The translations under genes were made by a program, and so were the position numbers. A model generated the notes under the pieces. That model saw nothing but the letters and a program-made list of their open reading frames with translations. It was not told the origin of the DNA and made no database searches. This document shows, piece after piece, positions 18,601-27,205 of a stretch of 64,000 nucleotides of DNA. This DNA is from Streptomyces rugosispiralis (GTDB taxonomy: Bacteria > Actinomycetota > Actinomycetes > Streptomycetales > Streptomycetaceae): positions 310,001 through 374,000 of the forward strand of contig NZ_JANIAA010000003.1 in assembly GCF_024505145.1 (NCBI RefSeq). The letters run 5' to 3'. The number at the start of each line of letters is the position of its first letter. Position 1 is the stretch's first letter.

Positions 18601-18774
18601 GGGACGCGCGAGCTGGAGCGCACCCCGCTGCCCGCCGCCACCGGGCGGGCCACGCACGGCTACACCGTCACCGCGCCCGCGGACGGCGAGCTGTGGGTGG
18701 GGCTGCGGAAGACCGGTGACAGCGGGACCGCGGAGTTCACGCTCGACTCCTTCACCGTGGAGGAACTGGACTGA
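15661..18774 (+). CDS. GH101 endo-alpha-N-acetylgalactosaminidase, Tat-exported
   Basis: 1037 residues from TTG 15661, chosen because AGGGAGGAG precedes it at good spacing. The N-terminus carries a twin-arginine signal (RPGRRAVMVTTTLAG, then Ala/Gly-rich to AHAHG). The following beta domain and barrel match GH101: the calcium loop DRNGDGVIDWQDAAIAFRDI is characteristic, LYIDVFRE and ATEWGHG hold the likely nucleophile Asp and acid/base Glu. Two C-terminal beta-sandwich carbohydrate-binding-like modules follow (~720-870 and ~890-1037). Family activity is release of Gal-beta-1,3-GalNAc from Ser/Thr of O-glycoproteins. Shorter than the pneumococcal enzyme; no cell-wall anchor. An AraC gene follows. 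Confidence 0.88.
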   Translation: MTRTDEGRPEEWRPGRRAVMVTTTLAGIGTAVGTGGGTAHAHGAAPVRATERTLRSKRLEVRVDPEFPRIVAYTDRESCAVLYGQREPVRTVLIDGVEHTPRTTAVTSGPDHIGYTLAFGADTEIDIRVRVSEWQVDWRVTRIADTDALRVGTLRIPGLAFLSVRADQPGATLLAARIDLDQAKSGDTVVRPTADTPTDAAPIGCAYAVVSTDRLAAAVETNTVCDKPSSAAGTTWENGRLWRQTVREDGQITARLGCGEWTHRAATAPVGATEPLPWATVVLTRDRNGDGVIDWQDAAIAFRDIMVNPLGADEQHLRVVPHIPFNFASQATNPFLDTLDNVKRIALATDGLRQFTLLKGYQSEGHDSAHPDYAGNYNTRAGGLADLNTLLRSGRHWNSDFAVHVNATESYPVANAFSETLVDRHDRQWDWLDQSYRIDARRDLVSGDIIRRFQDLRNDTDPALAGLYIDVFRESGWNSDRLQRALREQGWRVATEWGHGLERSSLWSHWATETDYGPDSSRGVNSRLIRFIRNHQKDVFADKWPTLLGIPRMGNFEGWTGKTDWTAFHRLIWTHSLPAKYLQAYPIRTWGEHEITFEGPGSTSVTDTGGVRRITTDGRLVYDGGGYLLPWEPREATDPAKLYHYNPAGGTTRWRLPRGWSGRRSVVLYRLTDQGRAEPVTLPVRDGHIGITAQPGVPYVVLRSPAPAQAAPGWGEGTPLYDPGFHSGSLRGWQTTGPAAVERGAPGDYELVIGEGAAATVGQRLGRLAPGGYVASVQVEVGAAAGERRRAALRVHTADGVTAENWTETSTAVNHMAADRKHGTRFQRMFTHFTVPEGGGPVTLTLAVAAGRARVRFDRLRVVRARRTTKPGALVYEDFERVPQGWGPFVKGDAGGVTDPRTHIAQRHAPYTQAGWNGKVIDDVLEGGQSLKSRGENQGLVYRTVPHTARFRPGRRYRVTLTYANEAAGQYAWVTAVDEPGTRELERTPLPAATGRATHGYTVTAPADGELWVGLRKTGDSGTAEFTLDSFTVEELD

Positions 18775-18861
18775 CCCCGCGGCGGGCACGGGCCGACGCA
18801 CCCACTCGTCCCGTTCCCCGCGGCCCCCACTTCCGGTTACCCGTCCGTCCACCCCGCCGCA

Positions 18862-18898
18862 CGGCCCCCGCTCGCCCCCTGGCGAGCGGGCGGTCCGT
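18862..18898 (+). terminator. Terminator after the GH101 gene
   Basis: A perfect 10-bp stem CCCGCTCGCC / GGCGAGCGGG (18867-18876 with 18881-18890) with a four-base loop, flanked by further pairing ACGG/CCGT. No T-tract, as usual in this genome type. Confidence 0.7.
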
Positions 18899-18948
18899 GG
18901 ACAAGGATCGGCGGGTGCGGGGACGCAGCCGACCGGAGGGGACCGCGG

Positions 18949-19863
18949 ATGTATCACACCTGGATGCGGTACTTCACGCCCAGCCCGGCCCATCACCGGC
19001 TCGGCCTGGTGTGTCTGGGTGTCGGACTCCAGCACGGCGCCCTGCCCGTCGTCGGCCCGCGCGTCCTGGACCACCATGTGGCGGTGGTCATCAGCGCGGG
19101 CCGCGGCTGGTTCCGCGGCGCGGACGGCCGCCGCCGTACCGTCACCGCGCCCGCGCTGCTCTGGCTCACCCCCGGTGTCACCCACCACTACGCCCCGGAC
19201 CCGGTCACCGGATGGGACGAGGCGTTCGTCGACTTCACCGGACCGGCCACCGCCGCATACGCCGATCTGGGCTATATCGACCCGGACCGTCCGGTGGTCG
19301 CGCTCACCGACACCGCCACCGCCCGTACGGCCATCGGCCGGATCGTCCGCGCCGCGCGCCAGGGCAATCCGTTCCTGGAGGTCGAGACGGCCGCCGCCGT
19401 CCATGAACTCCTCGTCGCCCTGCGCCACGTGCGCGCCGGGACCGGCTCGGGGGGACATCCGGTGCTCCAGGCGCTGGCCCGGGACGCCTTCCAGCCGCTG
19501 TCGGTGGCCGAGCACGCCGCCCGGCACGGCATGACACCGGCCGAACTGCGCACCGCGGTACGGCGCGGCGCGGGGTGCAGCCCCAAGGACTACCTCCTCG
19601 GGATCCGGCTGGGCCGGGCCAAGGAACTCCTCGTCGGCACCGAACTGCCGGTGGCCGCCATCGCCCGCCGCGTCGGCTACGACGACCCCGCCTACTTCAG
19701 CAGGCTGTTCGCCCGCCGCGTGGGCACCGCACCGGTCCGCTTCCGCGAGCAGCAGTGCCGCTCGGTCCCCGGCGGTTTCACCAACCGCGTCCCCGACCCG
19801 AGCCGCCCGCCGACGATCCCGCCGTGCGCCCCGGCGGACGACGCACGGCTCGGTGGCGCATGA
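18949..19863 (+). CDS. AraC-family transcriptional regulator
   Basis: 304 residues, ATG behind GGAGGGG. The N-terminal ~150 residues look like a cupin-like sensing domain (AGRGWFRGADG, LLWLTPGVTHHYAPDP). The C-terminal ~100 residues carry two HTH motifs: SVAEHAARHGMTPAELRTAVRRGAG and IARRVGYDDPAYFSRLFARRVG, the latter a near-consensus AraC signature. Following the GH101 gene on the same strand suggests it responds to released glycans or controls that enzyme, which is only inferred from position. Confidence 0.88.
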   Translation: MYHTWMRYFTPSPAHHRLGLVCLGVGLQHGALPVVGPRVLDHHVAVVISAGRGWFRGADGRRRTVTAPALLWLTPGVTHHYAPDPVTGWDEAFVDFTGPATAAYADLGYIDPDRPVVALTDTATARTAIGRIVRAARQGNPFLEVETAAAVHELLVALRHVRAGTGSGGHPVLQALARDAFQPLSVAEHAARHGMTPAELRTAVRRGAGCSPKDYLLGIRLGRAKELLVGTELPVAAIARRVGYDDPAYFSRLFARRVGTAPVRFREQQCRSVPGGFTNRVPDPSRPPTIPPCAPADDARLGGA

Positions 19864-19987
19864 CGTGACAGCGCTTGACGCGGCTTACCCCATTGGGGGG
19901 ACGTTGGGCCGCGATCCGTCCGACAAAGGGGCACCATGCATGCGAAGCCGGTCATTTCCGGCCGCTCATCCCCAGCAAGGAGTTCCC

Positions 19988-20206
19988 ATGCGTATGCGGA
20001 CCGCCCTGACCGCCCTCTCCGCGGTTGCCCTCACCGCCGCCTCCCTGGCCGTCGGCGCCACCGGCGCCGTCGCGGAGGACGGCCCCGATGTCACCGTCAA
20101 CAACGCCAGCAACACGACCTTCCCCGGCGTATGCGCCAGCAACCAGTTCTCCTTCATCACCGTCCCGGTCGGCCTGGGGAGCCAGTCGGACTCCAGCTCG
20201 TGCTGA
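19988..20206 (+). CDS. Small secreted peptide, 72 residues
   Basis: ATG preceded by AAGGAG at ideal spacing. Residues 1-29 are a Sec signal peptide (MRMRTALTALSAVALTAASL, cleavage expected after AVA). The mature ~43 residues are acidic/polar, with DVTVNNASNTTFPGVCASNQ, a hydrophobic FSFITVPVGLG and a terminal QSDSSSC. The two Cys could form one disulfide. Not a chaplin by motif. It has its own strong terminator. Function unknown; abundant tiny secreted proteins of this sort are common in Streptomyces. Confidence 0.75.
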   Translation: MRMRTALTALSAVALTAASLAVGATGAVAEDGPDVTVNNASNTTFPGVCASNQFSFITVPVGLGSQSDSSSC

Positions 20207-20234
20207 CCCCCCGCGCCACGAGCCCGTGAGGAAC

Positions 20235-20267
20235 GGAAACCCCCGGCCGGCGCGGCCGGGGGTTTCC
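20235..20267 (+). terminator. Strong rho-independent-type terminator
   Basis: A perfect 15-bp stem (20235-20249 with 20253-20267, arms GGAAACCCCCGGCCG and its complement) with a GCG loop, 29 bases after the secreted-peptide stop and just before the cobalamin riboswitch. Confidence 0.9.
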
Positions 20268-20277
20268 CGTGCCGTAG

Positions 20278-20484
20278 GCTGGCTGGTGCAGCTGGTTCGC
20301 CCCGTCCGCCAGGCGGGACGCGTCGCAAGAGGGAACCCGGTGGGAATCCGGGACTGCCCCGCAGCGGTGAGCGGGAACGACCGCCGTCATACGCACTGGG
20401 CCCGATGAGCGGGCCTGGGAAGCGACGGCCAGTAGGTGTCCTCCGAAGGAGGGCGCGCCCGTGAGTCCGAAGACCTGCCATCTG
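20278..20484 (+). ncRNA. Cobalamin (B12) riboswitch upstream of metE
   Basis: All signature segments of the B12 element are present in order: AAGAGGGAACCCGGTG, GAATCCGGGACTGCCCCGCA with GCGGTGAGCGGGAACGACCG (B12 box region), a later CACTGGGCC, GGGAAGCGACGGCCAGTAGG, and the 3' closing AGTCCGAAGACCTGCC. Downstream is the cobalamin-independent methionine synthase, the gene expected to be shut off when B12 is available. About 180 bp separate the aptamer from the GTG start, room for an expression platform. Confidence 0.95.
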
Positions 20485-20665
20485 CCCGTGTGCGGACCAC
20501 CCGTGCGCGGACATCCCGGTGACCTCGAGGGCAGGTCGGCGAACAGGCACCAGACGGACGACCGCGCGCCTGCCGCGCGAGGTCGTGGCGTCCGGTCCGT
20601 CACCCTTCGCGCTCTCCTCCCGTCGCCGGGACCTCTCAGGGATTCATCTCGCGAAGGAGATCTCC

Positions 20666-22984
20666 GTGACCACCAAGTCCGCAGCCGCGGCAGCGCGGGC
20701 CACCGTGTACGGCTACCCCCGCCAGGGCCCGAACCGGGAACTGAAGAAGGCGATCGAGGGCTACTGGAAGGGCCGCGTCACCGCCGGCGCGCTGAGGTCC
20801 ACCGCCGCCGGCCTGCGCCGCGCCAACTGGCTCCAACTGGCCGGGGCGGGCATCCACGAAGTCCCCACGGGCGACTTCTCGTACTACGACCATGTGCTGG
20901 ACACCACCGTCATGGTCGGCGCCATCCCCGACCGCCACCGGGACGCCGTCGCCGCCGACCCGCTCGACGGGTACTTCGCGATGGCGCGGGGCACACAGGA
21001 GGTGGCGCCGCTGGAGATGACCAAGTGGTTCGACACCAACTACCACTATCTGGTGCCGGAGCTGGGTCCGGACACGGTGTTCGCGGCCGACTCCGCCAAG
21101 CAGGTCGCGGAGCTGAGGGAGGCCCTGGCCCTCGGGCTGACCGCACGGCCCGTCCTCGTCGGCCCCATCACCTACCTCCTGCTCGCCAAGCCCGCGCCCG
21201 GCGCGCCCGCCGACTTCGAGCCGCTCACCCTCCTGGACCGGCTGCTTCCGGTGTACGCCGAGGTCCTGGCCGATCTGCGGGCGGCCGGTGCCGAGTGGGC
21301 GCAGCTCGACGAGCCGGCCCTGGTCCAGGACCGCACCCCCGCCGAACTGAAGGCGGCCGGGCGCGCCTACCGCGACCTCGGCGCCCTCACCGACCGCCCG
21401 GAGCTGCTGGTCGCCTCGTACTTCGACCGCCTCGGCGAGGCGCTGCCGGTGCTGGCCAAGGCCCCGGTCGAGGGGCTGGCGCTGGACTTCACGGAGGCCG
21501 CCGCGGCGAACCTGGACGGACTGGCCGCCGTCGGCGGGCTGCCCCGCAAGCGGCTGGTCGCCGGTGTCGTCAACGGCCGCGATGTCTGGGTCAACGACCT
21601 GGAGAGGTCCCTGGCCACGCTCGGCACCCTGCTGGGCCTGGCGGACCGGGTCGATGTGGCCGCCTCCTGCTCACTGCTGCACGTCCCCCTCGACACGGCG
21701 GCCGAGCGGGACATCGACCCGCAGATCCTGCGCTGGCTGGCCTTCGCCCGGCAGAAGACCGCGGAGATCGTCACCCTCGCCAAGGGCCTGGCCGGCGGCA
21801 CCGGCGCGATCACCGCCGAGCTGGCCGCGAACCGTGCCGGCCTCGCCTCCCGCGCCAACTCCCCGATCACCCGCGACCCGGCCGTCCGCGCCCGCGCCGC
21901 CGCGGTCACCGAGGCCGACACCCGCCGCTCCCAGCCGTACGCCGAGCGCACCGCGGCCCAGCGCGCCCACCTCCGCCTGCCGCTGCTGCCGACCACCACC
22001 ATCGGCTCCTTCCCGCAGACCGGCGAACTGCGCACCGCCCGCGCCGACCTGCGCGCGGGCCGGATCGACACGGCCGGGTACGAGGAGCGCGTCAGGGCCG
22101 AGATCCGGGAGGTGATCTCCTTCCAGGAGAAGACCGGCCTGGATGTGCTGGTGCACGGCGAGGCCGAGCGCAACGACATGGTCCAGTACTTCGCCGAGCG
22201 GCTCACCGGCTTTCTGGCCACCCAGCACGGCTGGGTCCAGTCCTACGGCACCCGTTACGTCCGCCCGCCGATCCTGGCCGGTGACATCTCGCGCCCCGAG
22301 CCGATGACCGTGCGCTGGACGGCGTACGCGCAGTCCCTCACCGACCGCCCGGTCAAGGGCATGCTCACCGGGCCGGTGACCATGCTCGCCTGGTCCTTCG
22401 TCCGCGACGACCAGCCGCGCGGCGAGACCGCGCGCCAGGTGGCGCTCGCCCTGCGCGACGAGGTGAACGACCTGGAGGCGGCCGGGACCTCGGTCATCCA
22501 GGTGGACGAGCCCGCGCTGCGCGAGACCCTGCCGCTGCGCACCGCCGACCGGCCCGCCTATCTGGCCTGGGCGACCGAGGCCTTCCGGCTCACCACCGGC
22601 GGTGTACGCCCCGGCACCCAGATCCACACCCATATGTGCTACGCCGAGTTCGGCGACATCGTCCAGGCGATCGACGACCTCGACGCCGATGTCATCAGCC
22701 TGGAGGCCGCCCGCTCCCATATGCGGGTGGCCCGCGAGCTCGCCGCCCACGGCTATCCGCGCGAGGCCGGGCCCGGGGTGTACGACATCCACTCCCCGCG
22801 GGTGCCCGGCGCGGAGGAGTCGGCCGAGCTGCTGCGGACGGGCCTGAAGGCCATCCCCGCCGAGCGGCTGTGGGTCAACCCCGACTGCGGGCTGAAGACC
22901 CGCGGCTGGCCGGAGACCCGCGCCTCACTGGAGAACCTGGTCACCGCGGCCCGTACGGTCCGCGGTGAGCTGCCCGCGTCCTGA
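20666..22984 (+). CDS. metE: Cobalamin-independent methionine synthase
   Basis: 772 residues from the GTG at 20666, preceded by AAGGAGA. Transfers the methyl group of 5-methyltetrahydropteroyl-triglutamate to homocysteine using a catalytic Zn. N-terminal barrel begins [20 protein letters not shown]-terminal barrel has [40 protein letters not shown], the Zn ligands in HTHMCYAEF (His, Cys), an acidic ligand downstream in [10 protein letters not shown], and NPDCGLKTR with the last Cys. Full length. Controlled by the B12 riboswitch upstream, so expressed when cobalamin is short and MetH cannot work. Confidence 0.97.
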   Translation: MTTKSAAAAARATVYGYPRQGPNRELKKAIEGYWKGRVTAGALRSTAAGLRRANWLQLAGAGIHEVPTGDFSYYDHVLDTTVMVGAIPDRHRDAVAADPLDGYFAMARGTQEVAPLEMTKWFDTNYHYLVPELGPDTVFAADSAKQVAELREALALGLTARPVLVGPITYLLLAKPAPGAPADFEPLTLLDRLLPVYAEVLADLRAAGAEWAQLDEPALVQDRTPAELKAAGRAYRDLGALTDRPELLVASYFDRLGEALPVLAKAPVEGLALDFTEAAAANLDGLAAVGGLPRKRLVAGVVNGRDVWVNDLERSLATLGTLLGLADRVDVAASCSLLHVPLDTAAERDIDPQILRWLAFARQKTAEIVTLAKGLAGGTGAITAELAANRAGLASRANSPITRDPAVRARAAAVTEADTRRSQPYAERTAAQRAHLRLPLLPTTTIGSFPQTGELRTARADLRAGRIDTAGYEERVRAEIREVISFQEKTGLDVLVHGEAERNDMVQYFAERLTGFLATQHGWVQSYGTRYVRPPILAGDISRPEPMTVRWTAYAQSLTDRPVKGMLTGPVTMLAWSFVRDDQPRGETARQVALALRDEVNDLEAAGTSVIQVDEPALRETLPLRTADRPAYLAWATEAFRLTTGGVRPGTQIHTHMCYAEFGDIVQAIDDLDADVISLEAARSHMRVARELAAHGYPREAGPGVYDIHSPRVPGAEESAELLRTGLKAIPAERLWVNPDCGLKTRGWPETRASLENLVTAARTVRGELPAS

Positions 22985-22995
22985 CCCGGACGCCC

Positions 22996-23032
22996 GGCCG
23001 GGGCCGGGGCGCCACGCGCTCCGGCCCCGGCC
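22996..23032 (+). terminator. Terminator after metE
   Basis: 12-bp perfect stem GGCCGGGGCCGG / CCGGCCCCGGCC (22996-23007 with 23021-23032) and a 13-base loop, starting 11 bases after the metE stop. Confidence 0.75.
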
Positions 23033-23056
23033 CCACGCCGCCGTGGACAGGACCGG

Positions 23057-23923
23057 TCACGGGCGGGGTACGGCGGGGTGGGGGCCGGTGACGCGCAGCA
23101 GGTCCAGCTTGCCCGCGTCGCCGCTTCCGGTCGCCGCCGTGTACGTGACCATGCGCAGATCCGCGCCGGGGACGATGAGCACATCGCAGTCGAGCAGGAT
23201 GTCGCCGATCTCCGGGTGCCGGATCGTCTTGCGGTCGGAGGTGTGCTGGGCGGCGGTCGTCCGGGTGGCCCAGTGCCGGGCGAAGACCTCGGATTCCGCG
23301 CGTAGTTCCCGCACCAGGCGGGCGAGCCGGGTGTCGGCGGGGTAGCGGGAGACGGCGTCCTTGAGGTCGGCCACGATCGAGGTTTCGAAGGTGTCGGGTC
23401 CGCGCTCGGGGCGCACGCGGAGCACCGAGTCGTGGCCGACACCGGTGCCGAACAGGGCGCGGGCCAGGTTGCGTTCGGCGGCCGGGAGGACGGCGGGGTC
23501 GCCGTGCAGGGCGCTCCACATGGCGTTCCACCACACCAGGGTCCAGTCGGCGGTGAACACCCCGATCGGTACGTCGCCCAGGCGCGCCGCGAGCCGCTGG
23601 ATGCCCGGGGGCACATGGGCGCTGACCGTCCCGTCCCGTGGCGGCAGCAGCCCGGCGCTCCGGTAGAGCTGGTCGCGTTCGGCGCGGGACAGCTGGAGGG
23701 CGCGGGCGAGGGCGCCGACGACCTGGTCCGACGGGTGGTTGGCGCGTCCCTGCTCCAGGCGCAGGATGTAGTCGACGGAGAGTCCGGCCAGCTCGGCGAG
23801 CTCCTCGCGGCGCAGACCCGGGGCGCGACGGCTCGGCTTCGGGGCGAAGCCGGCGTCGGCCGGGGCGAGGCGGTCGCGCCAGGCGCGCAGCAGGGCGGCG
23901 AAGTCGGAGCGGGAGGAAGCCAT
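23057..23923 (-). CDS. XRE-type regulator with MmyB-like ligand domain
   Basis: 288 residues from ATG 23923. N-terminal HTH: the conserved [26 protein letters not shown] segment typical of Streptomyces MmyB-like regulators, followed by [13 protein letters not shown]. The C-terminal ~170 residues are the PAS-like MmyB domain ([55 protein letters not shown]) that binds fatty-acid-like ligands in family members. It is divergent from the SDR gene at 24075, and such pairs are frequent in Streptomyces; it probably regulates that SDR. Confidence 0.9.
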   Translation of the reverse strand: MASSRSDFAALLRAWRDRLAPADAGFAPKPSRRAPGLRREELAELAGLSVDYILRLEQGRANHPSDQVVGALARALQLSRAERDQLYRSAGLLPPRDGTVSAHVPPGIQRLAARLGDVPIGVFTADWTLVWWNAMWSALHGDPAVLPAAERNLARALFGTGVGHDSVLRVRPERGPDTFETSIVADLKDAVSRYPADTRLARLVRELRAESEVFARHWATRTTAAQHTSDRKTIRHPEIGDILLDCDVLIVPGADLRMVTYTAATGSGDAGKLDLLRVTGPHPAVPRP

Positions 23924-24074
23924 GGGGGCATTCTCGCCGCGCGGCGCCGGATGAGCCTGGGTACTGCCAGTCCTAGTGACGGGGACGGCACTGGTCGGCG
24001 TGGCCGGGGGCGGCGAACGTGGAGCCGCGGCGCCCGGACCGGGTGCCATCGGCCGACCAGTGAGGGAGCCTTCC

Positions 24075-25007
24075 ATGCCCGCTACGGAACACACCATCGT
24101 GATGACGGGCGCGAGCCGCGGGATCGGGCGGGTCGCAGCGGAGCACATCGTGCGCCGGTCGCCCGGCGCGCACCTCCTCGTCGTGGCCCGCGCGTCCTCC
24201 GGCGCCCGGCTCGCCGATGAGCTCGCCACGGGCGGGCGCCCGGTCTCGTACGTCCCGGCGGACCTCGGCTCGCTCCGGAGCGTCCGCTCCGCCGCCACCG
24301 AGATCCGTGACCGGCTGGAGCGCGGTGATCTGCCACCGCTGCGCGGCTTCGTGGGCAACGCGGGGATGCAGTACACCAACGCGCTGACCGAGTCCCCCGA
24401 CGGGTACGAGGCCACCTTCGCCATCAACGTGCTGGCCAACCACCTCTTCGTCCGTGCGCTCCAGGACCACTTCGCCGCACCCGCCCGGATCGTGATCACC
24501 GTCAGCGACACCCACTTCGGGGACTTCAAGCACAACATGGGCATGGTGCCCGGCCCGGTCTGGAACTCCCCCGATGTCCTGGCCCGTCCGGGCGCCTTCC
24601 CCAAACCGTCGAGCACGGCGGGCGGGCGCACCGCGTACTCGACCAGCAAGCTCGCGGCCATCCATCTCGTGCACGAGTACGCGCGGAGGCTTCCGGCCGG
24701 GATCGACGCCATCGCGTACAACCCCGGCTTCGTCCCCGGCACCGGTCTCGCCCGCAACGCCGGTCCGCTCTCCCGCTTCGCGATGCGGCGCGTCCTGCCG
24801 GTGATGGCCCTCACGCCGTTCGCCACCGGGCGTGGTGCCGCGGGCCGCCACCTCGCCGATGTGGTCCTGGGCACGACCACGGCGCCGACCGGCTCCTACG
24901 TCGACCGCGCCCGGGTGGCGCGGTCGTCGGAGGAGTCCTACGACCCGCGGCGCGAGCGCGAACTGTGGGACGCCGTCGAGCGGTTCACCGTGACCCACCT
25001 GGCCTGA
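24075..25007 (+). CDS. Short-chain dehydrogenase/reductase
   Basis: 310 residues. Nucleotide motif [16 protein letters not shown] equivalent GNAGMQ, catalytic Ser in ITVSDTHF and YSTSK catalytic pair. Longer than a classical SDR (~250), with a C-terminal extension ending in [12 protein letters not shown], as in protochlorophyllide-reductase-like/retinol-dehydrogenase-like SDRs. Arg in the first loop (RASSGARL) suggests NADP(H). Divergent from the MmyB-type regulator with ~150 bp between; likely its target. Substrate unknown. Confidence 0.88.
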   Translation: MPATEHTIVMTGASRGIGRVAAEHIVRRSPGAHLLVVARASSGARLADELATGGRPVSYVPADLGSLRSVRSAATEIRDRLERGDLPPLRGFVGNAGMQYTNALTESPDGYEATFAINVLANHLFVRALQDHFAAPARIVITVSDTHFGDFKHNMGMVPGPVWNSPDVLARPGAFPKPSSTAGGRTAYSTSKLAAIHLVHEYARRLPAGIDAIAYNPGFVPGTGLARNAGPLSRFAMRRVLPVMALTPFATGRGAAGRHLADVVLGTTTAPTGSYVDRARVARSSEESYDPRRERELWDAVERFTVTHLA

Positions 25008-25028
25008 GCGGCGCGGCGGGCCACTCCG

Positions 25029-26213
25029 TCATCGCAAACCCCGGAAGGCGTCGCGCAGCTCCCGTACCAGCGGCTCGGGCTGCTCCAGTCCGGGGAAGTG
25101 GCCGCCCAGCTCCATCTCGTGCCAGGAGCGCAGATCCGTATAGCGCCGCTCGGCCCAGCGTTCGGCGGTGGGCCATGGCTCGGCCGGGAACAGCGTGCAC
25201 GCGGTCGGCACGGTCACCGGCCGGGCGTTCTCCTCCTCGGCGCCGCGCGGTGTCCAGCGCAGCGCCTCCCAGTACCAGCGGGCGCTGGACGCTCCCGTCC
25301 CGGTGAGCCAGTAGAGGGCGATGCCCTCGGCCTGGCGCTCAAGGCTCACTCCCCCGCCCGCCTCGGCCCGGGTGTCGGCGTAGGCGGCGAACTTCTCGCC
25401 CAGCCAGGCGGCCAGTCCGGCGGGCGAGTCGACCAGGGAGTAGCCGAGGGTCTGCGGCCGGGTGCCCATCTGGATGCCGAATCCATAGCCGTCGGCCAGG
25501 TGCAGATCGCGCCGCTCGATCATCCGCGCCTCCGCCGGGGTGGCGGTTTCGCGGTCCCGCGGGAGCGGTCCGGCCACCGGCATCGTCAGGTGCAGGCCCG
25601 CCACCCGCGAGGGGAAGCGGCGGGCCAGCTCGGTGCTGATGAACGCACCCCAGTCGCCGCCGTGCGCGCCGAAGCGCTCGTAGCCCAGCCGGCTCATCAG
25701 CGTCGCCCAGGCGTCGGCCGTCCGCGCGGGATTCCACCCGGTCCGCGCGGGACGGCCGCTGAACCCGAACCCGGGCAGGGAGGGAACGACGACGTCGAAG
25801 GCGTCGGCCCGGTCGCCACCGTGGCCGGCCGGATCGGTGAGCGGGCCGATGACCTGCTCGAACTCCAGGACCGACCCGGGCCAGCCATGCGTCAGCAGCA
25901 GGGGCATCGCCCCGGGCTCCGGCGACCGTACGTGCCAGAAGGCCAGCTCCAGGCCGTCGATGACGGTGCGGAAGTGGCCGATGGCGTTCCATGCCTTCTC
26001 GCGGGCCCGCCAGTCCAGCTCGCGCAACGCCGCGAGGAGCGCCCGCATCCGGTCCAGCGGCACACCTTGGGAGGCGTCCGCCACGGTCTCCGATTCGGGC
26101 AGGCGGACCCGTTCCAGTCGCAGGCGCAGGTCTTCGAGGTCGGCGTCGGGAACGGAGATGGCAAAGGGTTCGATGTCGGGCGTCGCTCCGCCCGGTGAAG
26201 AAGAAGTCGGCAC
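25029..26213 (-). CDS. Epoxide hydrolase (EHN domain, alpha/beta hydrolase)
   Basis: 394 residues. The N-terminal EHN domain (IEPFAISVPDADLEDLRLRL, LERVRLPES) precedes the alpha/beta-hydrolase fold with oxyanion motif HGWPGS, nucleophile Asp in GGDWGAF, LPGFGFSGRP and catalytic His in GGHFPGLEQP. YWLTGTG and ARWYWEAL in the lid supply the ring-opening Tyr residues. Hydrolyses an epoxide to a vicinal diol through an Asp ester. Convergent with the SDR. A second, ~35-40 percent similar-looking paralogue lies at 49982. Substrate unknown. Confidence 0.92.
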   Translation of the reverse strand: MPTSSSPGGATPDIEPFAISVPDADLEDLRLRLERVRLPESETVADASQGVPLDRMRALLAALRELDWRAREKAWNAIGHFRTVIDGLELAFWHVRSPEPGAMPLLLTHGWPGSVLEFEQVIGPLTDPAGHGGDRADAFDVVVPSLPGFGFSGRPARTGWNPARTADAWATLMSRLGYERFGAHGGDWGAFISTELARRFPSRVAGLHLTMPVAGPLPRDRETATPAEARMIERRDLHLADGYGFGIQMGTRPQTLGYSLVDSPAGLAAWLGEKFAAYADTRAEAGGGVSLERQAEGIALYWLTGTGASSARWYWEALRWTPRGAEEENARPVTVPTACTLFPAEPWPTAERWAERRYTDLRSWHEMELGGHFPGLEQPEPLVRELRDAFRGLR

Positions 26214-26272
26214 ACCAGGAACGCTAGAAGCGCCCCGGGATCACGGGAATGCGCGCGATTGCCGTCCGCGGA

Positions 26273-27175
26273 TCAGCGATTGCGGTAGGCCGACGGCCGT
26301 ACGCCCGTATGCCGCAGGAACGCCGTGGACAGTGAGCCGGGGCTGCCGAATCCGCACCGCGTGGCCACTTGCGACACCGACAGCCCACCCGCCCGGAGCA
26401 GCCGCTGCGCCTCCTCGATCCGCAGCCGGGTGAGATAGCGGTGGGGCGTCTGGCCCGTGGCGTCCTTGAAGGCCCGGATGAAGTGGTACACGCTGAAGCC
26501 GGCCTCGGAGGCCAGGTCCGCCACCGTCAAGGGGCCGCCCAGCCGGTCCCGCATCATCGCCACGGCCTTGTGCACCCAGGGCCCGGTGGCGCCCGGCCGG
26601 AGCGCCTTCGGTGGCCGGACGCCGCTGGTGAGCACGTGCACGGCGAGGAACGTCGCCGCGGACTCCGCGTACAGGTCATCGACCTCGCGGGCCGCGCCCA
26701 ACGACCGGATGGTGTGCTCGACCAGCGGGTCCCCCGAGGCCACCGCCGCGGCCATCCGCTGGTAGTCGACGCGCTCCCCGCCCAGTTGCTCGGCCGTACG
26801 GGCGACGGTGACGCGTGGAATGTGCACCTGGAGGGTCCGCAGGGGAACCACGGACCGATAGCGGCGTACCGACGCCACGCCCGGAACCGCCATATCCAGC
26901 TGTCCGGGCGTCCAGTGCCGCTGCCGCCAGCGCCCATCGGTACAGATCTCCATGGCCGCGTCGCCCGCGACGGTCAGGACGAGATGCAGGTCGTCGGTGG
27001 CGGGCAACGCCACCCGCTCCACGCGGGCGGTGTGGTCGAACCGCTGCAGCAGCAGGGACCGCCAGCCGAGGCTGTCCCAGCTGTTGAAGGTCCGCTCGAC
27101 ATAGGGGTTCGCGTCGAATCCGGCATACGGCTCGAGGTCGAAACCAGGAACGTCACACAACACCGCATCGAGCAT
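26273..27175 (-). CDS. AraC-family transcriptional regulator
   Basis: 300 residues from ATG 27175 (a GTG two codons upstream is possible). N-terminal domain resembles the AraC_binding_2 type (FNSWDSLGWRSLLLQRFDH, PGQLDMAVPG, LRTLQVHIPR). The C-terminal double HTH reads LTVADLASEAGFSVYHFIRAFKDATGQTPHRYL and VSQVATRCGFGSPGSLSTAFLRHTGVRPSAYR in order, a full AraC signature. It is followed on the same strand by no gene it obviously controls; the Old Yellow Enzyme upstream is co-oriented but separated by ~30 bp with its own MarR-type operators. Confidence 0.9.
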   Translation of the reverse strand: MLDAVLCDVPGFDLEPYAGFDANPYVERTFNSWDSLGWRSLLLQRFDHTARVERVALPATDDLHLVLTVAGDAAMEICTDGRWRQRHWTPGQLDMAVPGVASVRRYRSVVPLRTLQVHIPRVTVARTAEQLGGERVDYQRMAAAVASGDPLVEHTIRSLGAAREVDDLYAESAATFLAVHVLTSGVRPPKALRPGATGPWVHKAVAMMRDRLGGPLTVADLASEAGFSVYHFIRAFKDATGQTPHRYLTRLRIEEAQRLLRAGGLSVSQVATRCGFGSPGSLSTAFLRHTGVRPSAYRNR

Positions 27176-27205
27176 AGCCACGACCGTGGCCGGGGAGGTC
27201 GGCCC

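Noticed and set aside
19988..20206. Chaplin or lanthipeptide precursor
   Set aside because: It has a Sec signal but lacks the chaplin hydrophobic repeat pattern, and no modification enzymes are nearby.
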